Source: an uncultured Paenibacillaceae bacterium
GTDB lineage: Bacteria; Bacillota; Bacilli; Paenibacillales; DA-C8
Direction of reading: 5' to 3'
NCBI GenBank assembly: GCA_937957685.1
Contig: CALGAO010000006.1
Span: 1 to 19,932 of the forward strand
Length of the DNA: 19,932 nt
The notes beneath the pieces were generated by a model. The model searched no databases, had not been told where the DNA came from, and was given only the letters and a program-made list of their open reading frames with translations. This document shows, one piece after another, positions 1 to 7,064 of the stretch (positions are counted from its first letter, which is position 1; each line of letters opens with the position of its first letter). Position numbers and translations under genes: made by a program.

Positions 1-33
1 AAGACCGTTCACATTCCATGATACGAGCTTCAT
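1..33 (-). CDS. exoA: Exodeoxyribonuclease III, first 11 codons only (cut by window edge)
   Basis: Reading leftwards from an ATG at 33, the 11 codons before the window edge give MKLVSWNVNGL. This is the classic N-terminus of the ExoIII/AP-endonuclease (EEP) family, in which the Asn of WNVNGLR helps bind the catalytic metal. The family cleaves DNA 5' to abasic sites and has 3'-5' exonuclease activity in base-excision repair. A purine-rich RBS (GGAG, then AGGA) precedes the ATG, and a sigma-A-like promoter lies about 45 bases further upstream (101-77). Only the first 11 residues are visible, so the name rests on a short but very distinctive motif; the rest of the gene is outside the window. Confidence 0.8.
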   Translation of the reverse strand, partial: MKLVSWNVNGL

Positions 34-76
34 CTATCCTGCTCCGTTCTGTTGGACTTGATTCATTGGCATCTCA

Positions 77-106
77 AGCATAGCAGACGAGCCCGCGCCC
101 TATCAA
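77..106 (-). promoter_or_regulatory. Putative sigma-A promoter of exoA
   Basis: On the minus strand TTGATA (106-101) is followed after 18 bases by TATGCT (82-77). The -35 matches the consensus at 5 of 6 bases and the -10 at 4 of 6. Transcription would begin near 70 and give a leader of about 37 bases before the exoA ATG at 33. The rest of 107-260, between this promoter and the stop of the upstream phosphatase gene, shows no gene and no clear terminator. Confidence 0.45.
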
Positions 107-260
107 TCACTCATTCTATCTCTCGAGAAGAGGTTCAGGCGGCGCGCTTTTTTCTAATCACACCAAGGGATCATTTGCGCCAGGGCATCGTCGCATGAAC
201 AGCCTTAAGCGCCAGAGTATCGCCATCACCAAAGCCCCCTGACCGATAACTCCGCCCCGA

Positions 261-983
261 TCACAGCCACTGCTCTGCGCTGCGACGAATGATGTCCATG
301 CGCTCCAGCAACGCCTTCGTCTGCTCCTGCCCGGCGATCTCCCGCACAACGCGGATGCCCTGGGACAGATTGGGCTTGCGTTTCGTATTGTGCGCGTCGG
401 TCGCCAGCACGTGAGCTCGTCCTGCTCGGACCAGCTCGCGGCCGAACAGCTCCGCCTGGATCCCGTTCTTGCCCAGCAGGCTGTCGACCGTCACCTGCGT
501 CCAGACACCGAGATCCAGCAGTTGATGCAACAGTTCCGGACGCTCGCGGAAGAAGACATGCCTCTCCGGATGCGCCAGGATCGGCGTCGTGCCCCTAGAC
601 AGAAACCACCGACAGATCTCCTCCGTCCGTTCATTGAAGGCCGACCACCTCTGCTCCAGCAGGATGAACCGTTTGTCCGGGGTCAGGTAATGATAGCTTC
701 CCGCCGCTTCGTGATCATAGACAAATTCCGCGCTCTCGATCCTGACCTCATTGCCCGGAGTGATCGCCACGTTGATCCTGGCCCGCTTCAGCGCCTGCCT
801 GAGCTCCTTGATTTTCTCCATCCGCGTCTCAGCCCTGGACATAATCGACTCCGTAAAATGCGGTGTGGCAATGATATGCCTGATTCCATCCTTATAAGCC
901 ATCTTGGCCATCGCCACGGACTCCTGCAAATCGCTTGCTCCATCATCCAGACCGCTCAAAATATGACAATGAATATCGATCAT
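261..983 (-). CDS. ywqE: CpsB/YwqE-type PHP-fold protein-tyrosine phosphatase
   Basis: A 240-residue protein of the PHP metallophosphoesterase family that, in Bacillus YwqE and Streptococcus CpsB, removes phosphate from tyrosine on BY-kinases and their targets and so tunes capsule or exopolysaccharide synthesis. Metal ligands are visible in order: MIDIHCHIL (His5, His7), a GLDDGA turn, ATPHF (His42), GNEVR (Glu79), HPERH (His138) and TDAHN (Asp196, His198). Length matches the family (about 240-255). An in-frame ATG lies 8 codons upstream (1007), but the ATG at 983 is preferred because the protein then begins at the conserved MIDIHCH and GGGAGGA sits 8 bases before it. No tyrosine kinase or polysaccharide genes adjoin it here, so it is either a stand-alone copy or linked to a distant locus. 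The family call is firm; the physiological target is unknown. Confidence 0.9.
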   Translation of the reverse strand: MIDIHCHILSGLDDGASDLQESVAMAKMAYKDGIRHIIATPHFTESIMSRAETRMEKIKELRQALKRARINVAITPGNEVRIESAEFVYDHEAAGSYHYLTPDKRFILLEQRWSAFNERTEEICRWFLSRGTTPILAHPERHVFFRERPELLHQLLDLGVWTQVTVDSLLGKNGIQAELFGRELVRAGRAHVLATDAHNTKRKPNLSQGIRVVREIAGQEQTKALLERMDIIRRSAEQWL

Positions 984-1038
984 AACCGCTGTCCTCCCGT
1001 TTCCCAAATATCATCAGTACCGATCCCATGCATGCATC

Positions 1039-1162
1039 CCGATATTCCCGGACCTCTCACGCCCAGGCTTCTGATCAAACCGACCTCACACATCTTGCAA
1101 CCGATATTCCCGGACCTCTCACGCCCGGGCTTGTGAACAAACCGCTCCATACATCTACATCC
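1039..1162. repeat. 62-bp direct repeat, two tandem copies
   Basis: Two adjacent units of 62 bases (1039-1100 and 1101-1162). The first 44 bases agree at about 41 positions: both begin CCGATATTCCCGGACCTCTC and continue ACGCCC(A/G)GGCTT, then a CAAACCG block. The last 18 are more diverged. The pair sits upstream of the phosphatase gene on its 5' side and shows no coding signature. It may be a regulatory duplication or a simple local duplication. Confidence 0.8.
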
Positions 1163-1622
1163 AATGTATTCAACGAGCGAAGCCGTCGTTCTCCGGAACG
1201 CGCCTGAACCTGTTACCCAGCAGGTACGGACAAATTCTATATATCATACAAAAATACTGACGTTCCAGAATAATTTTGAGATCGTCCATCACATTTTACC
1301 ACAATGCGCAATAGCTGCATTTCTATCGATCGTTGCTCGTCATCGGATGGGGACGGTCACCACGAGGCTCTGCCACCTAGCCAAGATCCCGCCAGGCAAC
1401 AACTGCCGCGCCTGTTTTCATCCCGGTTTGCAGCCAGGAAAAACTTCCACCACTATGAAACCGTACGCCCTCTCACACGTATAAATACTTGCCAACAATG
1501 GCAAAACATCATGGCTCTGTGTGGTCACCCGTCACTGACGACACAGACCAAGTTGGGAGGGGAATCTTATACTTACAGTCAAACACCAAGTCCATCGTCG
1601 TATCGTTCGCATCCTGTTCTCC
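1163..1622. other. Gene-poor stretch upstream of the SLH hydrolase
   Basis: No gene could be supported here; the open frames are short, lack RBSs and resemble no family I know. One visible element is a perfect palindrome TTGCCA-ACAA-TGGCAA at 1489-1504, just 5' of the hydrolase. It could be an operator for that gene. An AT-rich patch lies at about 1230-1290 and could hold a promoter for either flanking gene, but no convincing -35/-10 pair was found. A strong RBS-like GGGAGGGG lies at 1555-1562, 60 bases before the first in-frame ATG of the hydrolase. Confidence 0.5.
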
Positions 1623-3695
1623 ATGATGCTGATCAGCGCCCTGGTCCTGTCCAGCGCTGTCCAGGCGTTCGCGGACGAGGAGACACTGCAAGGAATTCCT
1701 CTGAATGAAGAGACGGCAGCGGCATTCCTGGATGAATTCTTCTCGTCGGAATACGCCCGGCAGCTCTACGTAGGAGCGGCCATTGCCATCGTGAAGGATG
1801 GCGAGGTCATCGCTGAGCGCGGTTACGGTTATGCCGACGCTGAGTCGGGCGAGCCGGTCGATCCTTCGCAGACCGTATTCCGCGTGGCATCCGTCTCCAA
1901 GACCTTTACGGCGCTGGCGATCATGCAGCTTGTCGAGCAGGGCAAGATCGACCTGAACGCGGATATTCTTACATACCTGCCAGACCTGGAGCTGGATAAT
2001 CCGTTCGACACCCCGATCACAGTCGCTGATCTGCTGACGCACCAGAGCGGACTTCAGGTTCGTGACCCGTTGACCACAGATCTGCATACGGACCGGGATC
2101 TGTATGTGTCGATCGAGGATTATGTCCGGCAGCATCTGCCGCCTGTTGTGCGCGAGCCGGGTACCGCCTATATGTATGATAACTTCGGATACCTGCTGCT
2201 CGGTCTGATCGTGCAACAGGTCAGTGGCATGCCTTACGAGGATTACATCCAGGAGCATGTCTTTGCCCCGCTCGGCATGACGAGCAGCAGCTACCTGTTG
2301 CAGGGCGATCTGCTGGAACGACTGATTACCGGTTATGATGCAACGCTTCAGCCGATCGAACCGTATGTGTTCAGCCCGACGATCATGCCGCATGGCGGGA
2401 TGGTGTCCACCGTCCAGGACATGGAGAAATTCATGCTCGCCTACCTGAATGGCGGCGCGCTTGGGGAGGCGCGCATCCTCAGCGAGGAATCGGTGAAGGA
2501 GATGAGCGTATACCGCTCGGCGATTCACCCGCTGTTGCCGAACACGACATATGGCTTTGAGGCCGCGTCACAGCTGCCGCTCGCGGGAAGCTCGGAGGCG
2601 GTCATCACGAAGGCCGGCGACCTGCCAGGCAACAGCTCGTTGCTCATGTTCATCCCTGAGCAGGATGTCGGCGTATTCCTGACCTACAATCTGATGCAAG
2701 GCGGGCTGCGCGAACTGTTCTATGCGCAGTTCATGAGCACCTTCTTCCCTCAATACGCCGCACCGGCCGCACTGGAGGCCTACGAGCCCCAATCCGCGGC
2801 AGAGATTGCGAAGCTGGCCGGCTACTACCGCGATCTTCGCCTGGCCACCTTGATCTCGAAGATCGATGTGGCCGGAGACGGCAGCCTGGTGATCAGCGAC
2901 GCTTTCCTGGGACCGCGCGTATTGACGCAGGTAGATGACGATCTGTTCGTCGATCAGATCGCGAACCGTTACACCGCCTTCGTGCTCGACGAAGCAACGA
3001 ACCGGGCTTATATGAAAGAGCCTTATCTGAATCCGCTCGGTTACGCCCAACAAGGGGTACAGCCGGTTGGATTCGCGGATGTCGGCCCCGACAACGTGTA
3101 CGCGCCATATATCTACGCGATGCAAACGCTTGGCTTCTATGACAATGATGCGTCTGCCATGTTCGGCCCTGAGCAGACGGTGACGCGCGCGGAGCTCGTC
3201 TACTGGCTGCTGGCGATCAGCGGACTCACCGACGTCCAGCTGACCGATACCGAGCTGGCATTCTCCGACATCGCCGATCACCCTTACGCCGCATACATCC
3301 AGCTGGCCTACCAGATGGGCATGGTCAAGGGAGACGGCAAGGGCCGGTTCCAGCCTGACCGTCCGGCGACTCGTCAGGAAGCTGCCGTCATGATCTGGAA
3401 CATCTATCAATTGCAATATCCGCTTGAAGTCTTCGATGCGATCGAAGTGACTGACCATGCGGATGCATGGGCGGCAGATGCGGTCAAGATGATGGTCGGA
3501 CTCGGCCTCCATGGACCGGAAGTGACGATGACCGACACCGGCGCCTTTAACTTCCGCTCCAGGGCAACGCTCACCCGTCAGGAAGCAGCCGCACTTTATC
3601 ATCAGCTGATGCTTCAGCCGGTCGATCTCATCATCACCCAGCTGTTGCAGCAACAGCAAGCGGCGGAAGCCAGCCTGCAGGAGATCGCGCCATAA
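1623..3695 (+). CDS. Exported serine beta-lactamase-family hydrolase with C-terminal SLH repeats
   Basis: A 690-residue exported protein. The N-terminus is a hydrophobic signal segment ending VQAFA (residues 1-17). Residues about 40-375 form a class C beta-lactamase/DD-peptidase-like domain with S90-V-S-K93, Y185-D-N187 and K330-A-G332, the last replacing the usual KTG or HxG. Residues about 390-475 resemble the small C-terminal beta domain found in many such esterases. Three SLH repeats follow at about 482-530, 545-600 and 607-665 (FADV, FSDIADHPYAAYI, TDHADAWAADAVKMM), which bind pyruvylated wall polymer and hold the enzyme at the cell surface. The substrate could be peptidoglycan stem peptides, D-amino-acid peptides or an ester; the family does not decide this. 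The ATG at 1623 has no good RBS, and the frame is open further upstream, so the true N-terminus may be longer. It stands alone as a transcription unit ending at the hairpin at 3705-3750. Confidence 0.88.
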   Translation: MMLISALVLSSAVQAFADEETLQGIPLNEETAAAFLDEFFSSEYARQLYVGAAIAIVKDGEVIAERGYGYADAESGEPVDPSQTVFRVASVSKTFTALAIMQLVEQGKIDLNADILTYLPDLELDNPFDTPITVADLLTHQSGLQVRDPLTTDLHTDRDLYVSIEDYVRQHLPPVVREPGTAYMYDNFGYLLLGLIVQQVSGMPYEDYIQEHVFAPLGMTSSSYLLQGDLLERLITGYDATLQPIEPYVFSPTIMPHGGMVSTVQDMEKFMLAYLNGGALGEARILSEESVKEMSVYRSAIHPLLPNTTYGFEAASQLPLAGSSEAVITKAGDLPGNSSLLMFIPEQDVGVFLTYNLMQGGLRELFYAQFMSTFFPQYAAPAALEAYEPQSAAEIAKLAGYYRDLRLATLISKIDVAGDGSLVISDAFLGPRVLTQVDDDLFVDQIANRYTAFVLDEATNRAYMKEPYLNPLGYAQQGVQPVGFADVGPDNVYAPYIYAMQTLGFYDNDASAMFGPEQTVTRAELVYWLLAISGLTDVQLTDTELAFSDIADHPYAAYIQLAYQMGMVKGDGKGRFQPDRPATRQEAAVMIWNIYQLQYPLEVFDAIEVTDHADAWAADAVKMMVGLGLHGPEVTMTDTGAFNFRSRATLTRQEAAALYHQLMLQPVDLIITQLLQQQQAAEASLQEIAP

Positions 3696-3704
3696 TCCGC
3701 ACAT

Positions 3705-3750
3705 CGATAATCGATAAGGGGATGCGTCTGCATCCCCTTATCGATTATCG
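3705..3750. terminator. Perfect 21-bp-arm hairpin between convergent genes
   Basis: The arms 3705-3725 and 3730-3750 are exact reverse complements around a four-base GTCT loop; the inner stem is AAGGGGATGC/GCATCCCCTT. It lies 10 bases past the stop of the SLH hydrolase (+) and 6 bases past the stop of uxuB (-). There is no long T-run on either side. Its place and symmetry suggest a bidirectional terminator or a 3'-end stabilising stem for both transcripts. Confidence 0.8.
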
Positions 3751-3756
3751 CTTCCA

Positions 3757-4605
3757 TTACACACCGGAGTAAGCCTGGAACCCGCCATCGACCGGCACGG
3801 TAACGCCCGTCACGAACCCGGACATGCTCGCGTCGGCGAGCCAGATCAAGGTGCCCAGCAGGTCCTCCGGCTGGCCGAACCGCCGCATCGGCGTATGGCT
3901 GATGATCTTCTCCGAGCGCTTCGTCAGCGATCCGTCGGGATTCGTCAGCAGCGCGCGATTCTGCTCCGTCAGGAAAAATCCCGGCGCGATCGCATTGACG
4001 CGAATCCCCGCCTCCGCGAAATGCACGGCCAGCCACTGGGTGACATTGTTCACCGCAGCCTTGGCAGCGCTGTAGGCGAAGACCTTCGTCATCGGCGAAT
4101 AGGCGCTCATCGAGGAGATATTGATGATCGTCGCATCCGGCCTGCCGACCATCCCCTTGGCAAACACCTGCGTCGGGATCAATGTGCCCAGCAGGTTCAG
4201 ATCGAACACATCCCCGACACTGCCCATATCCAGATCGAAGAACGTCTGCACAAGCGGATCCGCCAGATGCTCGGGGCGGAAGATTTCCTCGCTGGTGCTT
4301 GCCTTCGGATGGTTGCCGCCAGCGCCGTTGATCAGGATGTCACAGCCGCCGAACTGCAAGGCTACGGCCGCTTCAGCGCGCCTCACGTCTTCGATGTCCA
4401 GCACGTTGCAGGCTATGGCGATCGCCTCGCCGCCTTTCTCGCGGATGGACCTTGCGACCGCTTCCCCCTTCTCCAGCGTGCGGTTGAGGATCGCCACGCG
4501 CACGCCGTGCCGTCCCAGCTCACGCGCCATCGCACCGCACAGAACGCCTCCCCCGCCGGTGATGACGGCTGTTTTGCCCCTCAGATTTTCATGGATGGGG
4601 ATCAT
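3757..4605 (-). CDS. uxuB: SDR-type D-mannonate oxidoreductase (fructuronate reductase)
   Basis: A 282-residue short-chain dehydrogenase that most resembles the Bacillus YjmF/UxuB branch, which interconverts D-fructuronate and D-mannonate with NAD(H) in hexuronate breakdown. Seen in the sequence: a Rossmann nucleotide loop TGGGGVLCG (16-24), an NGAGG motif (93-97) in place of NNAG, catalytic Ser165 in INISSMSAYSP, the Y178-S-A-A-K182 dyad, an IRVNAIAPGFF stretch, and a C-terminal VTGVTVPVDGGF. The insert after NGAGG, with NHPKASTSEE, is typical of this branch. AAGGAG lies about 9 bases before the ATG. It follows uxuA by 82 bases on the same strand and would be co-transcribed with it, which supports the substrate assignment. 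By sequence alone a related gluconate or ketoreductase role cannot be excluded. Confidence 0.85.
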   Translation of the reverse strand: MIPIHENLRGKTAVITGGGGVLCGAMARELGRHGVRVAILNRTLEKGEAVARSIREKGGEAIAIACNVLDIEDVRRAEAAVALQFGGCDILINGAGGNHPKASTSEEIFRPEHLADPLVQTFFDLDMGSVGDVFDLNLLGTLIPTQVFAKGMVGRPDATIINISSMSAYSPMTKVFAYSAAKAAVNNVTQWLAVHFAEAGIRVNAIAPGFFLTEQNRALLTNPDGSLTKRSEKIISHTPMRRFGQPEDLLGTLIWLADASMSGFVTGVTVPVDGGFQAYSGV

Positions 4606-4687
4606 GGATGATCACTCCTTTACATGCTTATAATCAAATGAAATCCACCCCTGCCACACACTGCCTTGCACCATCGATCTCCCACGG

Positions 4688-5749
4688 TCACGCGCGATGC
4701 TGCAACGAATCCCACAGGCCCCACAGATACATGATGCCGAGCGCCCGGTCAAACAGTCCGTAGCCTGGACGGCACGCTTCATCCCAGATCTGCCGGCCAT
4801 GATCCGGTCTGGCATAGCCGCGGAATCCCGCCTCGTGCAACACCTTCACGACGCCCGGTATATCGACCGAACCGTCGGTTACGCGGTGGGATGTTTCGAT
4901 GAAGTCGCCATTGTCGAACCGGCGAATATTGCGTATATGGACGAACGGGATGCGATCAGCGAATTCCCGGATCATGCCGATCACATCATTCGCCGGATCG
5001 GCGGACAGCGATCCTGTGCACAACGTCAGCCCGTTCGATGGGCTGTCCACCATCTCGAGGATGTGTCTGATGTCCTCTTGCGTGCTGACGATGCGCGGCA
5101 GACCGAAGATCGGCCATGGCGGATCATCGGGGTGGATCGCCATCCGGATGCCGTGCCGTTCCGCCACCGGGACGATCGCCTCCAGGAAATAACGCAGGTT
5201 CTCGCGCAGCCGTTCCTTCGTCATGCCCTCGTAGGCATCGAACAGCTCGGACAGGCGCGCCAGCCGCTCCGGCTCCCAGCCAGGCATCGTCAGATCCGGA
5301 TTCTCGTTGATCGTGCCGATCAGCTCCCGCGGATCGATCCGGTCGATGATCGCCTTCTCGTAGAACATGGCGGTTGAGCCGTCAGGCAGTTGCCGGTGCA
5401 GCTCGGTCCGTACCCAGTCGAATACCGGCATGAAATTGTAGCAGATCGTCTTCACCCCGACCTGCGCCAGATTCTCGATCGTCCGCTGATAATGCTCGAT
5501 ATAGGTATCACGCGAGGGCAATCCCAGCTTGATATCGTCGTGGATATTCACGCTCTCCACGACATCCAGATGGAATCCGTACTCGTCCGCTTCCCTCTTC
5601 ACCTCCAGGATCCTGTCGAGCGGCCACACTTCTCCTGGAGGCAGATCATGCAGCGCCCAGACGATGCCTTCCACTCCGGGGATCTGTCTGATCTGCCTGA
5701 GACTCACCGTATCGTTCCCGGTACCGAACCACCGGAACACCATCCTCAT
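4688..5749 (-). CDS. uxuA: Mannonate dehydratase
   Basis: A 353-residue TIM-barrel enzyme that dehydrates D-mannonate to 2-keto-3-deoxy-D-gluconate (KDG) using Mn2+ or Fe2+. Recognisable family stretches are FRWFGTGNDTVSL at the N-terminus, IPGVEGIVWALHDLPPGEVW, a metal-site His in AIHPDDPPWPIFGLPRI (about 205), Cys in GLTLCTGS (about 243), His in PFVHIRNI (about 270) and ARPDHG (about 316). Length suits the Gram-positive family (about 350-360). The frame is open for 64 more codons upstream, but the ATG at 5749 is preferred: GAGGAG lies about 8 bases before it and homologues begin at this point. The upstream extension would run into the 21-bp repeat array and is probably not translated. It lies between gntR and uxuB and forms the core of a glucuronate/xylan-side-chain pathway. 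Confidence 0.93.
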   Translation of the reverse strand: MRMVFRWFGTGNDTVSLRQIRQIPGVEGIVWALHDLPPGEVWPLDRILEVKREADEYGFHLDVVESVNIHDDIKLGLPSRDTYIEHYQRTIENLAQVGVKTICYNFMPVFDWVRTELHRQLPDGSTAMFYEKAIIDRIDPRELIGTINENPDLTMPGWEPERLARLSELFDAYEGMTKERLRENLRYFLEAIVPVAERHGIRMAIHPDDPPWPIFGLPRIVSTQEDIRHILEMVDSPSNGLTLCTGSLSADPANDVIGMIREFADRIPFVHIRNIRRFDNGDFIETSHRVTDGSVDIPGVVKVLHEAGFRGYARPDHGRQIWDEACRPGYGLFDRALGIMYLWGLWDSLQHRA

Positions 5750-5776
5750 CCGTCTCACTCCTCTACATGAATATAA

Positions 5777-5805
5777 GATCTTGTGCAAATATCCGATCTT
5801 GTGCA
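5777..5805. repeat. Short direct repeat upstream of uxuA
   Basis: GATCTTGTGCA occurs twice (5777-5787 and 5795-5805), 18 bases apart, 28 bases before the uxuA start on the 5' side. The spacing is somewhat under two helical turns. It could be a paired operator half-site for uxuA, but no palindrome is present and no regulator is known for it. Confidence 0.5.
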
Positions 5806-5850
5806 GCGGTCGGTCGTTGATCCAGGTTGATGCGGATGCTTGTCCATCTA

Positions 5851-6076
5851 TTGTTGGCACATGATCACCGATTGTTGCTGCATGGTCACCAGTTGTTGGT
5901 GCGTGGTCACCGGTTGTTGGTGCGTGGACACCAGTTGGCATAGTTGCTGGTTGTTAGTGCATGATCACCAGTTGTTGGTGCATGGACACCGGTTGTTGCT
6001 GCATAGTCGCTGGTTGTTGGTACACTGTCAACAGGTGTTGGCGCATGGTCGCTGTTTGTTGGTGTCGATCAACTCG
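5851..6076. repeat. 21-bp tandem minisatellite between gntR and uxuA
   Basis: About eleven head-to-tail units fill 226 bases. Ten are 21 bases long, with core TTGTTGGTGCATGGTCACC then AG or GG. One (5935-5950) is shortened to 16 by an internal 5-base loss. Unit starts are 5851, 5872, 5893, 5914, 5935, 5951, 5972, 5993, 6014, 6035 and 6056, with divergence growing at the gntR end. Each unit carries GGTG and CACC, which can pair within a unit or across unit borders (CACCA-GTTGT-TGGTG), so an RNA copy could form serial hairpins. It lies wholly between the gntR stop and the uxuA start, in the presumed operon leader or spacer. Confidence 0.93.
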
Positions 6077-6121
6077 TGGTTTGGTTCACATCCATCCTCC
6101 AATTGTCCCATCATACCTCCG

Positions 6122-6826
6122 CTAATCTGCGAAATACGCTCCGTATCGTGATCGAATCTCAGGAAGCTCATCATTCAGCTTGCTGAGATGGGATTCGAGC
6201 AGCTGCTCCGTGCGGACAGCATCCCCTTTACGGATCGCCTGCAGGATCTCCTGATGCTCACACACGATGCGTTCGAGCCGTTCCTTCCCCGAGATGGTCA
6301 GCGCAAGATAGCGAACGCGATTGATATGCGCCCTCATCTGCATCACCACTTGAAGCAGCGTCTGATTGCCCGTGATCTCGATGATCAGCCTGTGCATGTC
6401 TTCATCCAGCTTCAGCAGTCGCAGGGCATCGCGTTCGCGCGCCGCCTCCGCCTGTTGCTCCAGCAGGCTGTCCATCTGCCTGTCGCACTGCGCTTCGATC
6501 GCTTCATTCCATCTCGCTGCAGCCTGGCGGAACGCCCCTACCTCCAGCCTCTCGCGCACGAACCATGCTTCCGTCACCTTGCTCGCGGAGATCGGGGCCA
6601 CCCTTGTCCCACGTTGCGGCTCGATGACGATCAGCTGTTCATTGGCCAGCAGGCGGAAGGCTTCGCGCACCGGCGTCCGACTGACGCCCAGCCTCTCCGC
6701 GATCTCATTCTCATAGATCATCGCGCCGGGCTCTAGCCGGATATAGACGATATCATCCCGCAGCAATTCATAGATCTGATCGCCGAGCGATCTGCGCTCC
6801 GGCAGTTTCAGCCTTCGATCCGCCAC
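6122..6826 (-). CDS. GntR-family (FadR/FCD subfamily) transcription regulator, likely of uxuAB
   Basis: A 234-residue regulator. Residues about 13-78 are a GntR winged helix-turn-helix with the hallmark ENEIAERLGVSRTPVREAFRLL followed by the wing PQRGTRVAPI. Residues about 85-215 are an all-helical FCD ligand domain, with likely metal ligands Asp141, His145, His191 and His213 that in this family bind carboxylated sugars or acids. The start is a GTG at 6826, because an in-frame TGA lies just two codons upstream; GAGGTGG lies 12 bases before it. It is encoded ahead of uxuA and uxuB on the same strand, so regulation of hexuronate use, in the manner of UxuR/ExuR, is the natural inference. A palindrome upstream (6875-6888) suggests it controls itself. 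Confidence 0.88.
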   Translation of the reverse strand: MADRRLKLPERRSLGDQIYELLRDDIVYIRLEPGAMIYENEIAERLGVSRTPVREAFRLLANEQLIVIEPQRGTRVAPISASKVTEAWFVRERLEVGAFRQAAARWNEAIEAQCDRQMDSLLEQQAEAARERDALRLLKLDEDMHRLIIEITGNQTLLQVVMQMRAHINRVRYLALTISGKERLERIVCEHQEILQAIRKGDAVRTEQLLESHLSKLNDELPEIRSRYGAYFAD

Positions 6827-6874
6827 AACCTTTCACCACCTCTTCAAGAGATATGCACTACGGCCTTCTGGTAT

Positions 6875-6888
6875 ACTTGTATACAAGT
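6875..6888. promoter_or_regulatory. Putative GntR operator upstream of gntR
   Basis: ACTTGTATACAAGT is a perfect 14-base palindrome about 50 bases before the gntR start. A second GTATAC immediately beside it (6871-6876) makes an overlapping half-repeat. FadR-subfamily regulators commonly bind short palindromes of the form TNGTNNNACNA, and TTGTATACAA fits this style. Autoregulation is inferred from position. Confidence 0.6.
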
Positions 6889-7003
6889 TATTGTACGATC
6901 AGTCCGCCCAAAATACAACACCATATCCCATTCAGCGGCTGACATCACGGGAGACAACACGGGAGGCAATCCGTGCATATGTTCTGAGAACCAGATTCAC
7001 AAC

Positions 7004-7035
7004 GAGACAAGCCCCCGTTGCCCTGGGCTTGTCTC
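7004..7035 (-). terminator. Strong hairpin downstream of dps
   Basis: Perfect 11-base arms GAGACAAGCCC (7004-7014) and GGGCTTGTCTC (7025-7035) around a 10-base loop lie 30 bases beyond the dps stop on the minus strand. Only GTTGTG follows on that strand, so the U-tract is weak. It probably ends or protects the dps transcript before gntR; the GC-rich stem is very stable. Confidence 0.6.
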
Positions 7036-7064
7036 TTCCAGAATCAGCTTCCTTCGCCGCAACC

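Noticed and set aside
1340..1450. Minus-strand stretch with GCAAACCGGGATGAAAAC and GGCTAGGTGGCAGAGCC, reminiscent of a c-di-GMP-I (GEMM) riboswitch ahead of the phosphatase gene.
   Set aside because: The GGACGCAAAGCC segment and a clean GAAA-capped helix are missing, and it lies more than 350 bases from ywqE. A covariance-model scan (Rfam GEMM) would decide; a strong hit would revive it.
5840..6151. 103-codon plus-strand open frame over the minisatellite, rich in Cys, Trp and His.
   Set aside because: A 21-base unit keeps every stop-free frame open, so length is no evidence; there is no RBS or family match.
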